DNA of 5,361 bases from an uncultured Clostridia bacterium. Its GTDB lineage: Bacteria; Bacillota; Clostridia; Christensenellales; DTU072. Position 1 is the stretch's first letter, and each line of letters starts with the position of its first letter. Positions 1-5,361 of the stretch are shown in pieces. The DNA is taken from contig CAKRAY010000107.1 of the NCBI GenBank assembly GCA_934296355.1, positions 1 to 5,361 of the forward strand, written 5' to 3'. The position numbers were made by a program, and so were the translations under genes. The notes below the pieces were generated by a model, which saw nothing but the letters and a program-made list of their open reading frames with translations, was not told the DNA's origin and searched no databases.

Positions 1-125
1 CCCTTGTAGATGGGTTTGAAGGCGTTTACCGACGCGGGCGCGTTAAGACAAGTAAAAAACAACACGCCAATTAAAAAAATCAACGCTAAATTACTGAATA
101 TTCCCGTTAATAGGTTTTTTTTCAT
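1..125 (-). CDS. Exported protein, N-terminal fragment (signal peptide only)
   Basis: Reading leftward from an ATG at 125-123 there are 41 uninterrupted codons to the window edge, so only the start of the gene is present. The translation begins MKKNLLTGIF and has a textbook Sec signal peptide: two lysines, a hydrophobic core at about residues 13-27 (LALIFLIGVLFFTCL), and a likely signal peptidase I site after V33-N34-A35, giving a mature protein that starts FKPIYK. A cysteine at 26 lies inside the hydrophobic core without a convincing lipobox, so a lipoprotein is less likely. No clear Shine-Dalgarno sequence precedes this ATG, so the start rests on the signal peptide. It is transcribed divergently from the glycyl-tRNA synthetase gene. 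Its function cannot be told from 41 residues. That it is a real exported protein is fairly sure; its identity is unknown. Confidence 0.7.
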   Translation of the reverse strand, partial: MKKNLLTGIFSNLALIFLIGVLFFTCLNAPASVNAFKPIYK

Positions 126-187
126 ACTAAATATCTATGCTCGGCGCGGCTAAATAGACTACGGAAAACAAAAAGCGGGCGTAAGCG

Positions 188-209
188 ATTACTTTTTAGG
201 GAAAGTAAT
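188..209. promoter_or_regulatory. Perfect 8-bp inverted repeat, possible operator
   Basis: ATTACTTT (188-195) and AAAGTAAT (202-209) are exact reverse complements separated by six bases (TTAGGG). The right arm ends on the first base of the proposed -35 box of the glycyl-tRNA synthetase gene. A second, imperfect dyad overlaps it: GGGAAAGT (199-206) against ACTTTACCC (212-220), with one unpaired base. A symmetrical site touching a -35 element suits a regulator binding site, and it lies between two divergent genes. No regulator is identified, and AT-rich arms can arise by chance. Confidence 0.4.
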
Positions 210-237
210 TGACTTTACCCATAATTTTTACTATTAT
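209..237 (+). promoter_or_regulatory. Sigma-A-type promoter for glyQS
   Basis: TTGACT (209-214) and TATTAT (232-237) match the -35 and -10 consensus five and five of six respectively, with the optimal 17-bp spacer. A perfect TATAAT at 235-240 overlaps the -10 but would give a 20-bp spacer, so the first pairing is preferred. Transcription would start near 244, leaving a leader of only about 40 nucleotides before the ATG at 285. That is too short for a T-box riboswitch, a common control of glycyl-tRNA synthetase genes in Bacillota. Confidence 0.65.
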
Positions 238-256
238 AATTAGCATAAAAATAAAA

Positions 257-278
257 AGCGGTTTTTGCCGCTGAGGAG
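257..278 (+). promoter_or_regulatory. Strong ribosome binding site preceded by a small hairpin (glyQS leader)
   Basis: GAGGAG at 273-278 is a near-complete Shine-Dalgarno sequence, six bases before the ATG at 285, and it fixes that start. Immediately upstream, AGCGG (257-261) and CCGCT (268-272) can form a 5-bp stem with a six-base loop, ending one base before the site. The stem leaves the Shine-Dalgarno sequence exposed, so it may just insulate the leader; no regulatory role can be shown. Confidence 0.6.
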
Positions 279-284
279 CGTTTT

Positions 285-1673
285 ATGGCTGAATTGACAA
301 TGGATAAACTCGTTGCGCTTTGTAAAGGCAGAGGCTTCGTTTTTGCCGGTAGCGAAATTTACGGCGGACTTGCCAACACGTGGGATTACGGTCCTTTGGG
401 CGTAGAGTTAAAGAATAATATCAAAAAGGCGTGGTGGAAGAAATTCGTTCAAGAAAACACGCTTAACGTAGGACTCGATTGCGCGATACTCATGAACCCG
501 AACGTTTGGGTTGCGAGCGGTCACGTGGGCGGTTTCAGCGACCCGCTTATGGACTGTAAGAGTTGTAAATCTCGTCACCGCGCGGATAACCTCATCGAAG
601 ACTATATGAAGCGTAAGGGAATAGAAGAGAATATCGCCAATTGGGACAACAAAAAAATGGAAGACTACATCGCGGAAAATAAAATTCCTTGCCCGATATG
701 CGGCAACTGTAATTTTACCGGCGTAAGACAATTCAATCTTATGTTCAAAACGTTCCAAGGCGTTACCGAAGACAGCGTGAACACCTTGTATTTAAGACCG
801 GAAACCGCTCAAGGCATATTCGTAAACTTCCTTAACGTTCAACGTTCGTCGAGAATGAAAGTACCGTTCGGTATCGGACAAATCGGCAAGAGTTTCCGTA
901 ACGAAATCACCCCCGGCAACTTTATTTTCAGAGTCAGGGAATTCGAACAAATGGAACTCGAATTCTTCTGCAAACCCGGCACCGACCTCGAATGGTTCAA
1001 ATATTGGAAAGAATTCTGCAAAAACTGGCTCTTGGGCTTGGGTATCAAAGAAGATAGATTAAAGTTAAGAGATCACGACCCCGAAGAACTGTGTTTCTAT
1101 TCCAACGCGACCACCGACTTCGAGTATAAGTTCCCCTTCGGTTGGGGAGAACTTTGGGGCGTTGCGGACAGAACGGACTACGACCTTAACGCGCACATGA
1201 AAGTCAGCGGCAAGAGCCTCGAATATACCGACCCGAACACGAACGAAAAATACGTTCCTTACGTTATCGAGCCGTCGCTCGGCGTAGAAAGAATGGTCCT
1301 CGCCATACTTTGCAACTCGTACGAAGAGCAAGAATTAGATGGCGGCGACAGCAGAGTGGTTATGCACTTCCACCCCGCGCTCGCTCCGATTAAAGTCGCG
1401 GTTTTACCTTTGCAAAAGAAAGCGCTCGGCGATAAAGCGACCGAGATTTATACCGCGCTCGCCAAGAAGTTCAACGCTACTTACGACGAAACCGGTTCTA
1501 TCGGTAAGCGTTATCGCAGACAAGACGAAATAGGCACGCCGTATTGCGTTACCGTCGATTTCGACACGCTCGAAAACAACACCGTTACCGTAAGAGAACG
1601 CGACAGCATGGAGCAAATACGCATATCCGTAGACGAACTCGCCGCGTATATAGAAAAGAATATAGCGTATTAA
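285..1673 (+). CDS. glyQS: Glycine--tRNA ligase, single-chain dimeric type
   Basis: Charges tRNA-Gly with glycine in the cytoplasm using ATP; essential for translation. The 462-residue length is normal for the homodimeric alpha2 class II enzyme and unlike the separate alpha and beta chains of the other bacterial type. Visible in order: an N-terminal class II core with the family signature [13 protein letters not shown] (27-39); a zinc-ribbon-like insertion with Cys91, Cys94, Cys136 and Cys139; RPETAQG (171-177); motif 2 around FRNEITP with conserved Arg205 and Glu207 and the downstream [11 protein letters not shown] (218-228); the [11 protein letters not shown] segment (291-301); motif 3 EPSLGVER (329-336) with Arg336; and a C-terminal anticodon-binding domain from about residue 366. 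All key class II elements are intact. The ATG is set by GAGGAG six bases upstream. With its own promoter and a terminator straight after, it is probably transcribed alone. Identification is secure. Confidence 0.97.
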   Translation: MAELTMDKLVALCKGRGFVFAGSEIYGGLANTWDYGPLGVELKNNIKKAWWKKFVQENTLNVGLDCAILMNPNVWVASGHVGGFSDPLMDCKSCKSRHRADNLIEDYMKRKGIEENIANWDNKKMEDYIAENKIPCPICGNCNFTGVRQFNLMFKTFQGVTEDSVNTLYLRPETAQGIFVNFLNVQRSSRMKVPFGIGQIGKSFRNEITPGNFIFRVREFEQMELEFFCKPGTDLEWFKYWKEFCKNWLLGLGIKEDRLKLRDHDPEELCFYSNATTDFEYKFPFGWGELWGVADRTDYDLNAHMKVSGKSLEYTDPNTNEKYVPYVIEPSLGVERMVLAILCNSYEEQELDGGDSRVVMHFHPALAPIKVAVLPLQKKALGDKATEIYTALAKKFNATYDETGSIGKRYRRQDEIGTPYCVTVDFDTLENNTVTVRERDSMEQIRISVDELAAYIEKNIAY

Positions 1674-1697
1674 AAAAACAAAAAAATCATAAAACTC

Positions 1698-1728
1698 GGC
1701 TCTCGTATGATTTGCGAGAGCCTTTTTT
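1698..1728 (+). terminator. Intrinsic terminator of glyQS
   Basis: GGCTCTCG (1698-1705) and CGAGAGCC (1715-1722) form a perfect 8-bp GC-rich stem with a nine-base loop, followed directly by six T residues (1723-1728). It begins 24 bases after the stop codon of the glycyl-tRNA synthetase gene. An A-rich stretch lies on its upstream side, so some activity in the opposite direction is possible, but no leftward gene is seen nearby. Confidence 0.93.
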
Positions 1729-1740
1729 GTTGCGATAAAC

Positions 1741-1870
1741 CCCGCTTAAAACGAACTGTTATCGCCCACCCGCCCGCCCGACAGAGTGAGGTTGTAGGCG
1801 AAACGCTATGTAAGGAGCAATGCCGAGGGGAGTATAATGCGACCGACGGTCGCCCTTAGCCGCAATTGTC
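1741..1870. other. GC-rich non-coding block of unknown nature
   Basis: Between the glyQS terminator and the next promoter lies a stretch with no credible reading frame. Positions 1761-1860 are 61% GC by count, against 17% in the next 100 bases. It holds a C-rich tract (CCCACCCGCCCGCCCG, 1765-1780) and a perfect palindrome at 1839-1853. The sharp composition change and the palindrome resemble dispersed intergenic repeats of gut Clostridia, so a decayed copy of such an element is my best guess; a small RNA gene is the alternative. A TATAAT at 1833-1838 has no -35 partner at the right distance. Confidence 0.4.
1839..1853. repeat. Perfect 15-bp palindrome (7-bp arms)
   Basis: GCGACCG (1839-1845) and CGGTCGC (1847-1853) are exact reverse complements around a single A. 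A one-base loop cannot form in RNA, so as a hairpin it would open to CGACG or similar; as DNA it is a compact dyad. No T-run follows, so it is not an intrinsic terminator. It sits in the GC-rich block of unknown function. Confidence 0.6.
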
Positions 1871-1898
1871 TTATTTTCGTTTTTTTCGGTTTTACATA

Positions 1899-1927
1899 TT
1901 GATTTTACATTAATTGTTTGATATAAT
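1899..1927 (+). promoter_or_regulatory. Sigma-A-type promoter for the three-gene cluster
   Basis: TTGATT (1899-1904) and a perfect TATAAT (1922-1927) are separated by exactly 17 bp in a very AT-rich stretch. Transcription would begin near 1934, giving a leader of about 38 nucleotides before the ATG at 1972. The octamer TTTTACAT occurs twice, at 1890-1897 and 1903-1910, 13 bp apart, flanking and overlapping the -35 box. ATTTAAT (1926-1932) and ATTAAAT (1941-1947) form an inverted repeat around the start point, though such repeats are cheap in sequence this AT-rich. No terminator is seen between here and the end of the window, so this promoter probably serves all three downstream genes. Confidence 0.7.
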
Positions 1928-1971
1928 TTAATATAAATAAATTAAATATAGATATAAAGTGGGGTTTGATC

Positions 1972-2595
1972 ATGAAAAAAGAAGAAATCACCGATTTTTT
2001 GAAAGGAATTTTCGGAGTAAAAGAGAAGAAAAAGACGCCGCTCGTTTTGTCGGTGCTTAACGACGTTTTTCCCGTACTGGTAAGCGTTATTTACGTCGTG
2101 CTTGGCGCGGTTTGTTCGTTGTGGCATCCGTTGTGGATAATCTTTTTGGCTATTCCCGTGTATTACTCGCTCGTCGAAGCGATAAAGCATAAGAACGCTA
2201 ATCTGTTTTTCATCCCCGGACTTGTTCTGGCGATCTATTTGATTTTAGGCTTCGTAGGCGGTTGGTGGCACCCGGGTTGGATTATTTTCATCGCGATACC
2301 CGCTTATTATACGATTGTCGCGATTGTAAAAAAGAAGAATTACGAGCCGTTTATCGACTTTGTCGTAATAGCGGCGGTTACGGTAGCGTATTTGATAATG
2401 GGCTTTGTCAAGGACCTTTGGCACCCCGGTTGGGCGATTTTCTTTACGCTCGTACTCTATTGGTCGATAAAAGAGTCGGTTAAAAAGTATAAGCGTAAAA
2501 ACGGCGGACATATATGCGGTACGGAAGAAAACAATCGCGAGCAAACGTCCGAAGGCACCGTTACGATAGACCCCGACGATATCGACGCCGACTAA
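1972..2595 (+). CDS. Small membrane protein with three tandem WHPxW hairpin repeats
   Basis: Encodes 207 residues. A TTG two codons upstream (1966) is in frame, but GGGG at 1961-1964 lies seven bases before the ATG at 1972 and only one base before the TTG, so the ATG is preferred. After a short Lys/Glu-rich N-terminus (1-23) come three related units of about 50 residues centred on SLWHPLWIIF (49-58), GWWHPGWIIF (97-106) and DLWHPGWAIF (148-157). Each has a hydrophobic segment ending in a G-(A/F)-V type turn, the WHPxW motif, a second hydrophobic segment and a Tyr/Lys-rich boundary (YYSLVEAIK, YYTIVAIVK, YWSIKESVK). This predicts about six short membrane passes. A hydrophilic tail (171-207) is basic first, then acidic (IDPDDIDAD). 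From memory, similar GxWHPGWxIF segments occur in small Firmicutes membrane proteins, sometimes fused to helix-turn-helix domains; no such domain is present here. Function unknown; first gene of the likely operon. Confidence 0.88.
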   Translation: MKKEEITDFLKGIFGVKEKKKTPLVLSVLNDVFPVLVSVIYVVLGAVCSLWHPLWIIFLAIPVYYSLVEAIKHKNANLFFIPGLVLAIYLILGFVGGWWHPGWIIFIAIPAYYTIVAIVKKKNYEPFIDFVVIAAVTVAYLIMGFVKDLWHPGWAIFFTLVLYWSIKESVKKYKRKNGGHICGTEENNREQTSEGTVTIDPDDIDAD

Positions 2596-2638
2596 AAAAA
2601 CAACTTCAAAATAATAAATTTATTAAGGATGTAAAAAG

Positions 2639-3691
2639 ATGAAAAGTTACGAAGAAATTATCAAGAGAGAAATAGTTCCCACGCCCGAAAACGTACACGT
2701 TAACGGTAAGGCGGTTTTCGGAACGTTCGACAAAGAGTTTCCCAAAATGGATTTTCTCGATATAGAAAAACCCGTTCCGCATTTGCCGGACTGCTTAAAG
2801 AGGTTCAAACTCACTTTATGGGAAGCGGTAGAAGTTAACTTAGAAGACGGCGTATTGCTCGCCGCGCCGTGCAATATGGGCGTTTTCGGCACTATGCTTT
2901 TACTTTTTTACGATAAAAAAGAGAAAAAAGTCTATAAGTGGAACGGAAATTTGTCAGCAAAGAAGACGAATATATCGGCCACGCTTTTAGGCGGCGACGT
3001 CAGCGAGGCGAAAACCGCCAATCTTCATATAAAAGTAACGAACTTTTTCGAAGAAGGCAGAGCGGTAGTGGAAGGCAGAGGCAAGGGTAAATCGGGCGAG
3101 ATTTCTTATAAGTTCGAACTGAAACGCATTTCCGTTCCTTGCGTGGTAAGTATTCCTTTCGGAGAAAACAGACCGCTTTATTCCCAAAAAGACTTTTTCA
3201 AAGCGAGCGGTTCGTTGACTTTCAACGGTAAAACTTACGATTCTACGGATACGACCACGGCGATTATCGACGACCATAGAGGATATTATCCGAGAAAAGC
3301 GCATTACGACTGGGTTACTACCATGGGTATATGCGAACATAACGGCGAGAAAAAATATTTGGCGATTAACCTTACGCGCAATCAGTCCCTCGACCAAGAT
3401 AAGTATAACGAGAACTTGATTTGGCTCGAAAACGATTGCTCGTTGCTGCCGCCGGTAAAGTTCGAACACGTAGAAGAAAACGTTTGGCATGTGACCGACG
3501 AACACGGTATGGTAGACGTTACCTTTAATATAGGTGACAGATACGCCATGCTCGTACACGCGCTTGTAATAAAAATCGACTACTTCGTTACGTTCGGAGA
3601 GATGAAAGGTTTCGTTACGGACAAAAACGGCGAAAAGTACGTCCTCGACGGTATGGTAGGCATAGGCGAGGATAAATCTTTGCTGTTCTGA
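2639..3691 (+). CDS. DUF2804-family protein
   Basis: Encodes 350 residues with no signal peptide or membrane segment, so probably cytoplasmic. The ATG at 2639 has AAGGATG (2625-2631) seven bases upstream. I recognise the DUF2804 pattern: an N-terminal region giving an overall basic-acidic beta-rich protein (FGTFDKEFPKMDFLD near 27-41), a central IDDHRGYYP motif (210-218) followed by a conserved Trp (HYDW, 222-225), then an INLTRNQ segment (243-249) and NENLIW (257-262). Length is about normal for the family. The biochemical role of DUF2804 is not known to me; its pattern of beta strands and the DDHR-W-G arrangement are reminiscent of lipocalin-like CrtC/AttH-type lipid-modifying or lipid-binding proteins, but that is a weak inference. 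It lies 43 bp after the membrane protein gene and 39 bp before the hydrolase gene. The gap before it holds only an AT palindrome (2613-2624) and no terminator. Confidence 0.85.
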   Translation: MKSYEEIIKREIVPTPENVHVNGKAVFGTFDKEFPKMDFLDIEKPVPHLPDCLKRFKLTLWEAVEVNLEDGVLLAAPCNMGVFGTMLLLFYDKKEKKVYKWNGNLSAKKTNISATLLGGDVSEAKTANLHIKVTNFFEEGRAVVEGRGKGKSGEISYKFELKRISVPCVVSIPFGENRPLYSQKDFFKASGSLTFNGKTYDSTDTTTAIIDDHRGYYPRKAHYDWVTTMGICEHNGEKKYLAINLTRNQSLDQDKYNENLIWLENDCSLLPPVKFEHVEENVWHVTDEHGMVDVTFNIGDRYAMLVHALVIKIDYFVTFGEMKGFVTDKNGEKYVLDGMVGIGEDKSLLF

Positions 3692-3730
3692 GCGGATAAG
3701 TAAAAAACGATATATCGATACGGAGATAAT

Positions 3731-5361
3731 ATGAAAAGGTTTGTTATTTTAGTTTTGACGGTTGCGTTCTGCGTAGGACTCGCGTTCACTACGCAACTTA
3801 CTCCCGCACTGGCGTTCGATACCACCGTGGAAGATTGGGGCATCGACACTTTCAACAAGTTAGATTACGGCATTTATTGGTATAACGGCATATCGAGAAC
3901 CCCCACCGCCGATTATGAAATAGATAAAACCAAGCCCACGCTGATTTACACTCACGGCTGGAAGCCGTCTAACGAATGGAACGTAAGAGAGGATATGTCG
4001 ATAAAGAACAAAACCGTTACCAGATTAAAAGACGACTTCGGCGAAAAGTATAAGTTTAACGAATACTTTTACGATTATTATATTCAACAAGGCTATAACG
4101 TGGGCGTGTTCTATTGGAACCAGTTATCCGGTACGCAGCAACTTACCACCGACGCGAAGATTTGGAGCGTCGACGATAAGGATTCGATGGGTATGAACTA
4201 CTATTATTACGGAGCGAATGGCGAAACCTTGCTTACTAAGGAAGACGACCCCACGAACCCGAAAAAATCGGTTTGTAACCTTTACGCCGACGCCATAGTC
4301 GACGCGCTCGGAAGCGATTTCAGCGGTAAACTTCATCTTGCCGGACACTCTATGGGCGGACAACTCACGGCGGCTGTCAGCGAAAATCTTTGTATGCGTT
4401 ACGACAGAAAGGAAATCGGCGCGAACCTTCTTCCCGAAAGAGTGACCATGTTGGACCCGTATATAAGTTTTACCAAAATCAACGGGTATATCGACTATAA
4501 AAACGAATATGGTAAAGGTAGATGCGTAGGCACGCTCGTCGGACTGGCTACCGAAACGATAAACAAACATAATATCCCCATAGAAATGTACGGCGTAAAC
4601 GCGGGTATGTGTTTCCAAAACTATTTAATCTCCGCTATCGGCAACAGCGAAAAAGTAAAAGAATATAAAAAAGAAGTCGCGTTCGTAGCGGAAAACATCA
4701 AAAAATATGTGGCTACCGTGTATCTTGCGGGCATGCACGAAACCTACAACCTATTCGATCCCTCGCACGTTATGAGCGTGGATTACTACTTCACGACCAA
4801 TAATTACGACGTGGCTTATACGTCCGACGGAATAGTCGTTCCTTCCGCAAAAATAACGACCGAACAACTCAGAAGTTTGGTAGGCATGACTTTCGCGCAA
4901 AAATGCGCCAAAGGTACAAGCGAGTGTCTGTATAGCGGCGAGTGTACGTTCGATAGAATCGGTTACGACGGAATCGCCAAAAACGCCCTTACGCCGGTAG
5001 TCGCCAATCGTCTGGTAGGCGAAGTGGATATCAAGAAGACAGACCGCGTAAAAGTGAAACTTTGCGACGAAACGGGCGAAATCGTAAACGAAACCGCGCT
5101 CGACAACTTGAAGAGATACGTGTTCGAAGACGTAGCCGAGGGTAACTATACGGTAAAAGTATACGTCGGAGAAGAAGAGAGAGAAGTAAGAGAAGTTACC
5201 GTCAAAGGCGGTAATACCGTCGCGGAAAAAGTAGAAATTCCCGTCGATTACAAAAAGGACGTCGTGTACGCCGTTTGTATCGCCTTGGGCGCGGCGATTA
5301 TCGCGATAACGCTGATAATACTTCTTTCGGTACGAGGATATAAAATAAGGAAGAAAAAAAG
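3731..5361 (+). CDS. Exported, membrane-anchored lipase-like alpha/beta hydrolase (3' end cut off)
   Basis: An open frame of 543 codons runs from the ATG at 3731 (GGAG at 3722-3725, five bases upstream) to the window edge with no stop. Residues 1-28 are a Sec signal peptide (MKRF, hydrophobic core, cleavage after A26-L27-A28). The catalytic region resembles pancreatic-type lipases: THGW (74-77) as the likely oxyanion-hole strand, VFYWNQ (126-131), the nucleophile elbow GHSMGG with Ser207, MLDPY with candidate acid Asp242, and HVMSVDYYF with candidate base His346 (His336 is the alternative). Cys392, Cys399 and Cys405 form a cluster. Residues about 430-505 look like a small beta-sandwich domain of the kind found in surface proteins (GEVDIKK..., then EGNYTVKVYV). 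A single transmembrane helix (511-534) and the tail RGYKIRKKK follow, so the protein should be held outside the cell. There is no LPXTG motif, so it is not a sortase substrate. Substrate unknown; lipid or ester hydrolysis is inferred. Probably only a few residues are missing. Confidence 0.88.
   Translation, partial: MKRFVILVLTVAFCVGLAFTTQLTPALAFDTTVEDWGIDTFNKLDYGIYWYNGISRTPTADYEIDKTKPTLIYTHGWKPSNEWNVREDMSIKNKTVTRLKDDFGEKYKFNEYFYDYYIQQGYNVGVFYWNQLSGTQQLTTDAKIWSVDDKDSMGMNYYYYGANGETLLTKEDDPTNPKKSVCNLYADAIVDALGSDFSGKLHLAGHSMGGQLTAAVSENLCMRYDRKEIGANLLPERVTMLDPYISFTKINGYIDYKNEYGKGRCVGTLVGLATETINKHNIPIEMYGVNAGMCFQNYLISAIGNSEKVKEYKKEVAFVAENIKKYVATVYLAGMHETYNLFDPSHVMSVDYYFTTNNYDVAYTSDGIVVPSAKITTEQLRSLVGMTFAQKCAKGTSECLYSGECTFDRIGYDGIAKNALTPVVANRLVGEVDIKKTDRVKVKLCDETGEIVNETALDNLKRYVFEDVAEGNYTVKVYVGEEEREVREVTVKGGNTVAEKVEIPVDYKKDVVYAVCIALGAAIIAITLIILLSVRGYKIRKKK

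Noticed and set aside
235..240. Perfect TATAAT paired with TTGACT at 209
   Set aside because: The spacer would be 20 bp; TATTAT at 232-237 gives the optimal 17 bp, so TATAAT is treated as an overlapping alternative.
1765..1780. C-rich tract as a possible i-motif or G-quadruplex on the other strand
   Set aside because: The runs are three bases long with single-base spacers (CCCACCCGCCCGCCCG), which could in principle form a quadruplex on the minus strand, but I have no other evidence that it does and kept it only as part of the GC-rich block.
1966..1971. TTG as an earlier start for the WHPxW membrane protein
   Set aside because: It would be one base from the GGGG ribosome binding site, while the ATG at 1972 has a seven-base spacing.
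2987..3559. 190-codon open frame on the minus strand
   Set aside because: It lies wholly inside the DUF2804 gene on the opposite strand, has no recognisable motif or ribosome binding site, and its composition is that of a shadow of biased codons.
3708..3717. CGATATATCG palindrome between the DUF2804 gene and the hydrolase gene
   Set aside because: The arms are short and AT-rich, and no T-run follows, so it is not a terminator and does not break the operon.
4124..4618. 164-codon open frame on the minus strand
   Set aside because: It is antisense to the catalytic core of the hydrolase, including the GHSMGG motif, and its translation resembles no protein I know.
5222..5361. Sortase sorting signal at the C-terminus of the hydrolase
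   Set aside because: The hydrophobic helix and basic tail match the shape, but there is no LPXTG-like motif before the helix; a plain transmembrane anchor fits better.

Overview
The window looks like chromosomal DNA from a low- to mid-GC Bacillota (Clostridia-like), probably an uncultivated gut-type lineage. The evidence is a single-chain glycyl-tRNA synthetase, strong GGAG-type ribosome binding sites, sigma-A-like promoters, a U-tailed hairpin terminator, and exported proteins with Gram-positive-style signal peptides. The lineage is inferred from these features, not from any search.

Layout. Positions 1-125 hold the start of a leftward gene for an exported protein that runs off the left edge. 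A 159-bp divergent intergenic region follows, with an 8-bp dyad next to a good promoter. Then comes a complete glycyl-tRNA synthetase gene (285-1673), apparently a single-gene unit because a strong intrinsic terminator lies at 1698-1728. The next gap (1729-1971) has two parts: a GC-rich block of unknown nature (61% GC over 1761-1860, with a 15-bp palindrome) and a very AT-rich promoter segment (17% GC over 1861-1960).

That promoter appears to drive three genes in the same direction, with gaps of 43 and 39 bp and no terminator between them: a small membrane protein made of three copies of a WHPxW hairpin unit (1972-2595), a DUF2804-family protein (2639-3691), and an exported lipase-like alpha/beta hydrolase (3731 to the right edge). 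The hydrolase has a signal peptide, a GHSMGG nucleophile elbow, a C-terminal beta-sandwich-like region and a C-terminal membrane anchor. It has no in-frame stop before the window ends, but its anchor and Lys/Arg tail show that its C-terminus is very near.

The glycyl-tRNA synthetase is housekeeping. The three-gene cluster is the part worth attention: a membrane protein, a probably soluble DUF2804 protein and a surface-anchored hydrolase that may act together at the cell envelope, perhaps on lipids or esters. That link rests on gene order and family resemblance only. I found no CRISPR array, tRNA, rRNA, transposase or phage gene.
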